NCBI GenBank assembly: GCA_946222625.1
Contig: CAMILJ010000087.1
Coordinates: 1-8,427, forward strand
Direction: 5' to 3'
DNA length: 8,427 nucleotides
Source of the DNA: an uncultured Corynebacterium sp.
GTDB taxonomy: Bacteria; Actinomycetota; Actinomycetes; Mycobacteriales; Mycobacteriaceae
Shown: in pieces, positions 4,088 to 8,427 of the stretch
How the letters are laid out: every line of letters begins with the position of its first letter
Numbering within the stretch: position 1 is the stretch's first letter
Notes under the pieces: generated by a model
Told to the model about the DNA's origin: nothing
Seen by the model: only the letters and a program-made list of their open reading frames with translations
Database searches by the model: none
Position numbers and translations under genes: made by a program

Positions 4088-4936
4088 CTAGAGCTCCTCG
4101 ACCTGGAATTGCAGCTGCGGGTTGGCAAAGACATCCTGCGACTCGATGAGCAGCAGCTCCTGCGAATCCGCCTCGTAGGTGTTCTGGAGCAGGTCAAAGA
4201 CGGAAGACGCGGTTCGCTTGAGGGCCAGTTTGGCGTCGTTGGTCTCCACGTAGTGCCCCGTAAAGAGCGAAGCCGTGACATCGCCCGAGCCGTTGCGCTT
4301 GAACGGCAGCTTGGGGGTGCTGACCAGGAAGGCGCGCTCGCCATCAACGGCGAGCATCTCAATCTCGTCCTCGTTGGTCTCTGGGCGCTGCACCGAGGTC
4401 ACCAACACGGTCTTCGGGCCGATCTCCTGCGCGCGCTTCACCGCGGCGAGGGTCTGTTCCAGGGTGCCCACCTCACAATCAGTCAGGTAGCCCAGCTCAA
4501 ACTGGTTCGGGGTGATGATATCCGCGACCGGAACGACCTTATCGCGCAGCAGCGGCGGGATTTCGTCGGAGACGAAGCAGCCGGACTTGGCGTTACCCAT
4601 CACCGGGTCGCAGGCGTAGAGGGCCTTGGGATTGACCGCCTTGATGCGGTTGACGGCATCCACGATGGCGCCGGCAATATCCGGACCACCCTGGTAACCA
4701 GACAAGATGGCGTCGATGCGCGGGAAGGCGCCACGCTTCTCGATGCCATCCACGATCGCCGTGACCTCCTCCGCCGGGATCATCGGCCCGCCCCAATCGC
4801 CATAACCGGTGTGGTTGGAGAAGTTCACCGTGTGAATCGGCCATACCTCATGGCCAGCGCGCTGAAGGGGAAAGACTGCTGCGGAGTTGCCCACGTGACC
4901 GAAGGTGACGTGGGACTGAATAGAGAGGATGTTCAT
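4088..4936 (-). CDS. pdxY: Pyridoxal kinase PdxY
   Basis: This cytoplasmic kinase phosphorylates pyridoxal to pyridoxal 5'-phosphate in vitamin B6 salvage. It belongs to the ribokinase-like fold. The 282 residues match the family's usual length of about 286. Seen: NILSIQSHV (2-10), GHVGNSAAVFPLQR (13-26), the NFSNHTGYGDW substrate lid (38-48), CDPVMG (109-114), KSGC with a Cys at 120 where E. coli PdxY has its reactive Cys, DIITPNQFEL (139-148), and the anion-hole motif GSGDVT (216-221) with catalytic base D219. SQSHV/FSNHT/CDPVMG together point to PdxY rather than ThiD or PdxK-like HMP kinases. It is separated from ybeY by 50 bp and from era by the repeat block. GGAGGA lies only 2 nt before the ATG; no other in-frame start exists upstream, and the protein alignment requires this one. 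Confidence 0.93.
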   Translation of the reverse strand: MNILSIQSHVTFGHVGNSAAVFPLQRAGHEVWPIHTVNFSNHTGYGDWGGPMIPAEEVTAIVDGIEKRGAFPRIDAILSGYQGGPDIAGAIVDAVNRIKAVNPKALYACDPVMGNAKSGCFVSDEIPPLLRDKVVPVADIITPNQFELGYLTDCEVGTLEQTLAAVKRAQEIGPKTVLVTSVQRPETNEDEIEMLAVDGERAFLVSTPKLPFKRNGSGDVTASLFTGHYVETNDAKLALKRTASSVFDLLQNTYEADSQELLLIESQDVFANPQLQFQVEEL

Positions 4937-4938
4937 AG

Positions 4939-4944
4939 TCCTCC
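4939..4944 (-). promoter_or_regulatory. Shine-Dalgarno unusually close to the pdxY start
   Basis: GGAGGA ends 2 nt before the ATG (4936-4934), well short of the usual 5-9 nt. Just upstream, TTGAGG and CACAAT are 17 bp apart on the minus strand and could form a promoter whose start site falls at or next to the ATG, giving a leaderless message. Alternatively the gene is read from the ybeY transcript with inefficient initiation. Both ideas are inference. Confidence 0.35.
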
Positions 4945-4986
4945 ATTGTGCTACGCCCCACGTATCACCTCAACGTTTGGGCCGCT

Positions 4987-5562
4987 TTAGATTCCGCCGC
5001 CGGGGACTTCCTTGTCCAGCTCCGCGCGCTCGGCAGCATCCGGGAAGGCCTTCGGGCCCGAAGGTTTAGGCTGGTAGCTCACGCCACGCGCCGCTAGGTC
5101 CTCGTACCAGTCCGCCAGCAGCTCGTTCTGCAGGCCAAACATCTCTTTCTCCTCCGCCGCGGTGGTGTGGTCATAACCCAACAGGTGCAGGCAACCATGC
5201 ACGGTCAACAGGGCCAGCTCGTGGCCCAAGGAGTGGCCGGCCGCGGTGGCTTGGCGCTGCGCAAACTCCGGGCAGAGCACGATATCACCCAGCATGGCCG
5301 GTCCTGCCTCCGCGGCGTCGGGGCGCCCGCCGGTAGCGCCCGGGGTGAGCTCATCCATGGGAAAGCTCATCACGTCCGTCGGGCCTTCCAGGTCCATCCA
5401 GCGCACGTGCAAGTCCGCAATGGTATCCAGATCCACCGCGGTAATCGTGCACTCGGCATCCGGGTTAACGTCGAGGCGGCCGAGGGCGTAGGAGCAGACG
5501 TCGATCAGCATCTCCTCGTTGACGCCGTCATAACCGGACTCATTGATAAACTCGATGCTCAT
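4987..5562 (-). CDS. ybeY: Endoribonuclease YbeY (rRNA maturation factor)
   Basis: YbeY is a zinc-dependent single-strand endoribonuclease needed for maturation of the 16S rRNA 3' end and for ribosome quality control. The defining metal motif HGCLHLLGYDH is present at 122-132 (H122, H126, H132), preceded by PTDVMSFPMDE (61-71) and LGDIVLCPEFA (91-101), all family hallmarks. At 191 residues it is longer than the E. coli protein because of a tail of about 40 residues (KPSGPKAFPDAAER and onward), as is common in Actinobacteria. The start codon overlaps the phoH stop (ATGA, 5562-5559), and the AGGAGGAG site lies inside the end of phoH, so translation is coupled. The phoH-ybeY-era neighbourhood is widely conserved and fits a shared role in ribosome assembly with Era. 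Confidence 0.96.
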   Translation of the reverse strand: MSIEFINESGYDGVNEEMLIDVCSYALGRLDVNPDAECTITAVDLDTIADLHVRWMDLEGPTDVMSFPMDELTPGATGGRPDAAEAGPAMLGDIVLCPEFAQRQATAAGHSLGHELALLTVHGCLHLLGYDHTTAAEEKEMFGLQNELLADWYEDLAARGVSYQPKPSGPKAFPDAAERAELDKEVPGGGI

Positions 5563-6530
5563 TTCTTCTCCTCCTGCTCAGCAAAGTTATCGTAGGCTTC
5601 CACGATGCGCCCGACCAGCTGGTGGCGCACCACATCAGCAGAGCCCAGCTCCGCGAAGTGAATATCCGGAACGCCCTTCAAGATGCGCCGCACCAGACGC
5701 AGGCCGGAGACCTGCCCGCCCGGCAAGTCCACCTGGGAAATATCACCGGTCACCACAATGGTGGAACCAAAGCCCAAACGAGTCAGGAACATCTTCATCT
5801 GCGCCGGCGTGGTGTTCTGGGCCTCGTCAAGAATGACGAAGGCATCGTTGAGCGTGCGGCCGCGCATATAAGCCAGGGGCGCGACCTCGATGATGCCGGC
5901 CTCCATGAGCTTCGGAATCATCTCCGGGTCAATCATGTCCCGCAAAGCGTCGTAGAGCGGGCGCAGGTAGGGGTCAATCTTGTCATTGAGGGTGCCGGGC
6001 AGAAAGCCCAGCTTCTCCCCTGCCTCCACGGCCGGGCGGGTCAAGATGATGCGGCTGACCTGCTTGGCGCGCAGGGCCTGCACCGCCTTGGCCACCGCCA
6101 GGTAGGTCTTGCCGGTACCAGCCGGACCAATGCCGAAGACAATGGTGTTCTCATCGATGGCCTGCACATAGCGCGATTGGCCCACCGTCTTCGGGCGCAC
6201 GGCCTTGCCGCGGCGCGAGACGATGTCGGCCGCGAGCGTCTCGGACACGGAAGCTGGAGCATCCACCGTGACAAGGTCCAGGGTGTGTTTCACAGTGTCC
6301 GTGCTCACCGGATGTCCACGGCGGGCAATCGCCTCGAGCTCCTCTAAGACCTTACGCGCGCGGGCCACCTCATAATCGGGGCCGGCGGCAGTAATGGTGG
6401 TGCCGCGGGCAAAGAGGTCCACGCCCACGAGGTTGCCCAAAACGCGCAGGTTATCGTCCGCCGGGCCGAGCACCGTGGCTAGGTAGGCGGAATCGAGATC
6501 AAACTTGGTGGTGATAATAGGCACGCCCAA
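5559..6530 (-). CDS. phoH: PhoH-family P-loop ATPase
   Basis: This PhoH-like protein is a cytoplasmic ATP-binding protein related to the helicase/ATPase superfamily, often linked to phosphate starvation and RNA metabolism; its exact substrate is unsettled. In 323 residues an N-terminal domain (about 1-115) includes a short KH-like stretch. The PhoH core then carries Walker A GPAGTGKT (135-142), TRPAVEAGEKLGFLPG (164-179), Walker B VILDEAQN (232-239) and VVTGDISQVDLP (259-270). It matches Rv2368c (phoH1) by position. The start is uncertain: TTG at 6530-6528 or GTG at 6524-6522, with no strong ribosome site for either and an in-frame TGA at 6551-6549. It begins 4 nt after the rsmE stop and overlaps ybeY by 4 nt, so it is probably translated by coupling. 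Confidence 0.94.
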   Translation of the reverse strand: MGVPIITTKFDLDSAYLATVLGPADDNLRVLGNLVGVDLFARGTTITAAGPDYEVARARKVLEELEAIARRGHPVSTDTVKHTLDLVTVDAPASVSETLAADIVSRRGKAVRPKTVGQSRYVQAIDENTIVFGIGPAGTGKTYLAVAKAVQALRAKQVSRIILTRPAVEAGEKLGFLPGTLNDKIDPYLRPLYDALRDMIDPEMIPKLMEAGIIEVAPLAYMRGRTLNDAFVILDEAQNTTPAQMKMFLTRLGFGSTIVVTGDISQVDLPGGQVSGLRLVRRILKGVPDIHFAELGSADVVRHQLVGRIVEAYDNFAEQEEKK

Positions 6531-6534
6531 AAGG

Positions 6535-7275
6535 CTACCAGCGCGAGGTCAGGGTGCCGATGCTGGCCAAGGCCACCATGCTTGCCGACGCCGTCCTCAA
6601 CACCTCCGGCCCCAGCTTGATCGCCGTCGCACCGGCGTCCTGCAAGCGGGCTAGTTCCTCCGCGCCGATGCCACCTTCCGGGCCCACCAGCAGGTAGATG
6701 GTCTCGGCAGCATCAAGATCAGCAAGGTCCTTGAGCCGCGCTTGAGCTTCCTCGTGGAGAACCAAGGCTCGTGCGCCCGCAATCTCCTGGCACAGCTGGC
6801 GCGTGGTGAGCGGGCCGCGCACGGCAGGCACGCGCGCACGCCGCGATTGCTTCGCGGCCGCCACGGCCGCAGATTCCCACTTGGCTAGCGCCTTCGGGGC
6901 CTTCTTCGCATCCCACTTGGACACGCAGCGATCCGCCTGCCAGGCGATGATCTCATCCGCCCCGGCCTGGGTGGCCAGGTCGACGGCGAGCTCGGCGCGC
7001 TCCGACTTCGGGATGGCCTGGACCACCACGACGCGTGGGGAGGGATCGGGGATGATTACGAGGTCGTCGACAAGCGCGGCCAGCGTGTCCTTGCCCTGCG
7101 TATCGGTGATGGTGGCGGTGGCGCGGCGCCCGGACCCATCGATCAGGGCCAGGTGCTCCCCTGGGCCCATGCGCTTGACGGTGACCGCGTGGCGGCCCTC
7201 CGCGCCATCGAGGCCCACGGGCTGGCCGACTTCAGCGAGGGACAGGTCCGGGTGGAGGAAGACGGGCAAAGACAT
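6535..7275 (-). CDS. rsmE: 16S rRNA (uracil-1498-N3)-methyltransferase RsmE
   Basis: RsmE methylates N3 of U1498 in 16S rRNA on the assembled 30S subunit, using S-adenosylmethionine. It belongs to the SPOUT family with a trefoil knot. The 246 residues show an N-terminal PUA-like part (GRHAVTVKRMGPGE, 27-40). Further on are KSERAELAVDLATQAGADEI (90-109), a WESAAVAAAKQSRRARVP segment (133-150), and the knot motifs LVGPEGGIGAEE (196-207) and LGPEVLRTASAS (221-232). Family length is about 240-250. The ATG (7275-7273) shares one base with the dnaJ stop (TAATG), and there is no good ribosome site, so reinitiation after dnaJ is likely. The dnaJ2-rsmE-phoH order is shared with mycobacteria. The C-terminal end at TSRW is typical. 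Confidence 0.95.
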   Translation of the reverse strand: MSLPVFLHPDLSLAEVGQPVGLDGAEGRHAVTVKRMGPGEHLALIDGSGRRATATITDTQGKDTLAALVDDLVIIPDPSPRVVVVQAIPKSERAELAVDLATQAGADEIIAWQADRCVSKWDAKKAPKALAKWESAAVAAAKQSRRARVPAVRGPLTTRQLCQEIAGARALVLHEEAQARLKDLADLDAAETIYLLVGPEGGIGAEELARLQDAGATAIKLGPEVLRTASASMVALASIGTLTSRW

Positions 7276-8417
7276 TAGCGGCGGAACTTATCGCGGAAGC
7301 GGCTAAAGAGGGACTCGCCGTGCTCGTCGTCGGCGCGATGGACCTCGGTGCCGCCGTGGACGGCGGCGCGGACCTTCTCCAAAGCCTCGCGGGTCTTCTT
7401 GTCCAGGTCGGTCGGGACGACAACATCCACGTGGGCGTGGAGGTTGCCAAAGCCGTCGGTGCGCAGGCGCGGCATGCCCTTGCCCTGAAGGGTGATGGAC
7501 TCGCCCGGCTGGGTGCCCGGCGCGATATCGATGGTCAGCTCTTCGCCGTCGAGCTGTTCGACGGTGCAGGAAGCGCCCAGCGCGGCATCCACCATGGGCA
7601 CGCGAACGGTCAAGTGCAGGTCATCGGCATTGCGCTCGAAGACCGGGTGCGGCTCGGTGTGCACCTCGACGTAGAGGTCACCGGCGGGGCCGCCGCCGTG
7701 GCCGACCTCGCCCTGGGAGGCCATGCGGATGCGCATGCCATCACCAATGCCGGCGGGAATGCTCACTGTAATATCGCGGCGCTTGCGCACGCGGCCATCG
7801 CCTCCGCAGTGGCCACAGGGATCGGTGACTACTTCGCCGAAGCCATAGCACTTCGGGCAATCGCGGGTCGTCATCATGTTGCCCAGCATGCTGCGCTGGA
7901 CTTCCTGGACCTGGCCCATGCCGCCGCAATGGTCACAGGTGACCGGCTTGGCCTTGGACTCGGAACCGGTTCCCTCGCAGCGGTCACAGATCACGGCGGT
8001 ATCCACCTTGACCTGCTGCTTCACACCGCTATAAGCCTCCTCGAGGGTAATGGTGGTGCGCAAGAGCGCATCATCACCCGGCTGCACGCGGGAACGCGGG
8101 CCGCGGGAGGCCGCTCCCCCACCGAAGAACTCGGCGAAGATATCCCCGAGTCCACCGCCACCGAAACCACCAAAGCCGCCGCCCTGGGCCGCGCGCTCCT
8201 CCATGGGGTCACCACCCATGTCCACAATCCGGCGCTTCTGCGGATCGAGCAGAACCTCCTGCGCAAGGGAAGCCTCGCGGAATTTCTCCGCGGCCTCATC
8301 ATCGCCCGGGTTGACGTCCGGGTGGTACTTGCGCGCCAGCTTGCGGTAGGCCTTCTTAATCTCGGCGTCGGACGCCGACTTTTCTACACCAAGAATGCCG
8401 TAGTAGTCACGAGCCAC
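7275..8417 (-). CDS. dnaJ: Chaperone protein DnaJ (DnaJ2 type)
   Basis: This type I Hsp40 co-chaperone delivers unfolded clients to DnaK and stimulates its ATPase. The 380 residues show a J domain (1-70) with HPD at 32-34, a Gly/Phe-rich linker (79-102), and four CxxCxGxG zinc repeats: CDRCEGTG (144-151), CDHCGGMG (161-168), CPKCYGFG (187-194) and CGHCGGDG (201-208). Two beta-sandwich substrate domains follow. The J-domain stretch normally AYEVLSD reads AQEVLLD (52-58), which departs from the consensus Tyr. GTG at 8417-8415 is the only start, since TGA lies in frame at 8426-8424. That TGA could be the end of an upstream gene; in actinobacteria this position is usually held by hrcA, which lies outside the window. 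It is the first visible gene of the dnaJ-rsmE-phoH-ybeY run. Confidence 0.96.
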   Translation of the reverse strand: MARDYYGILGVEKSASDAEIKKAYRKLARKYHPDVNPGDDEAAEKFREASLAQEVLLDPQKRRIVDMGGDPMEERAAQGGGFGGFGGGGLGDIFAEFFGGGAASRGPRSRVQPGDDALLRTTITLEEAYSGVKQQVKVDTAVICDRCEGTGSESKAKPVTCDHCGGMGQVQEVQRSMLGNMMTTRDCPKCYGFGEVVTDPCGHCGGDGRVRKRRDITVSIPAGIGDGMRIRMASQGEVGHGGGPAGDLYVEVHTEPHPVFERNADDLHLTVRVPMVDAALGASCTVEQLDGEELTIDIAPGTQPGESITLQGKGMPRLRTDGFGNLHAHVDVVVPTDLDKKTREALEKVRAAVHGGTEVHRADDEHGESLFSRFRDKFRR

Positions 8418-8427
8418 GTACTGTCAT

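Noticed and set aside
362..8417. A hidden zinc-themed gene system (Znr, Zur, RecO finger, YbeY, DnaJ zinc repeats)
   Set aside because: The order is the ancestral actinobacterial order, and these proteins use zinc structurally or catalytically for unrelated jobs. No shared regulatory site is visible.

Overview
The window looks like a chromosomal housekeeping segment of a Corynebacterium, or a close relative in the Mycobacteriales. The reasons are its high GC content, its frequent GTG and TTG starts, and a gene order that closely matches the glyS, smtB/znr, zur, uppS, recO, era, ybeY, phoH, rsmE, dnaJ2 block known from Mycobacterium tuberculosis and corynebacteria. No tRNA, rRNA, CRISPR array, transposase or phage gene is visible.

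Layout from left to right. The N-terminus of glycyl-tRNA synthetase (minus strand) runs off the left edge. A divergent promoter region of about 190 bp separates it from a plus-strand pair, an ArsR-type regulator (znr) and a Fur-family zinc regulator (zur). These converge on a long minus-strand run: uppS (last), recO and era. Next comes a 433-bp non-coding block, 3655-4087, packed with inverted and tandem repeats. Beyond it, still on the minus strand, are pdxY, ybeY, phoH, rsmE and dnaJ. In transcription order the minus-strand units are therefore dnaJ-rsmE-phoH-ybeY(-pdxY) and era-recO-uppS. Genes within each unit overlap or lie close together, except for the 50-bp gap before pdxY.

How the genes work together. 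DnaJ (co-chaperone), RsmE (16S rRNA methylation), PhoH (PhoH-type P-loop protein), YbeY (rRNA-maturation endoribonuclease) and Era (30S-assembly GTPase) form a ribosome-biogenesis and stress neighbourhood. RecO (recombinational repair) and UppS (polyprenyl diphosphate carrier for cell-envelope synthesis) ride on the era transcript. PdxY salvages vitamin B6. Znr and Zur control zinc homeostasis.

The part that ordinary annotation does not explain is the block between pdxY and era. It holds two structured units of about 85 bp: a nested GGTCCC/GGGACC repeat (3790-3873), and an element with 15-bp terminal inverted repeats that contains a perfect 34-bp palindrome (3939-4023). A shorter inverted repeat lies between them, there is a 14-bp periodicity of the GGTCC core, and a near-identical 14/15-bp direct repeat brackets the whole block. 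The palindromic unit also has the form of a two-way intrinsic terminator. I read the block as non-coding repeat or mobile-like DNA at a rearranged junction. Its copy number and activity cannot be judged from this window alone.
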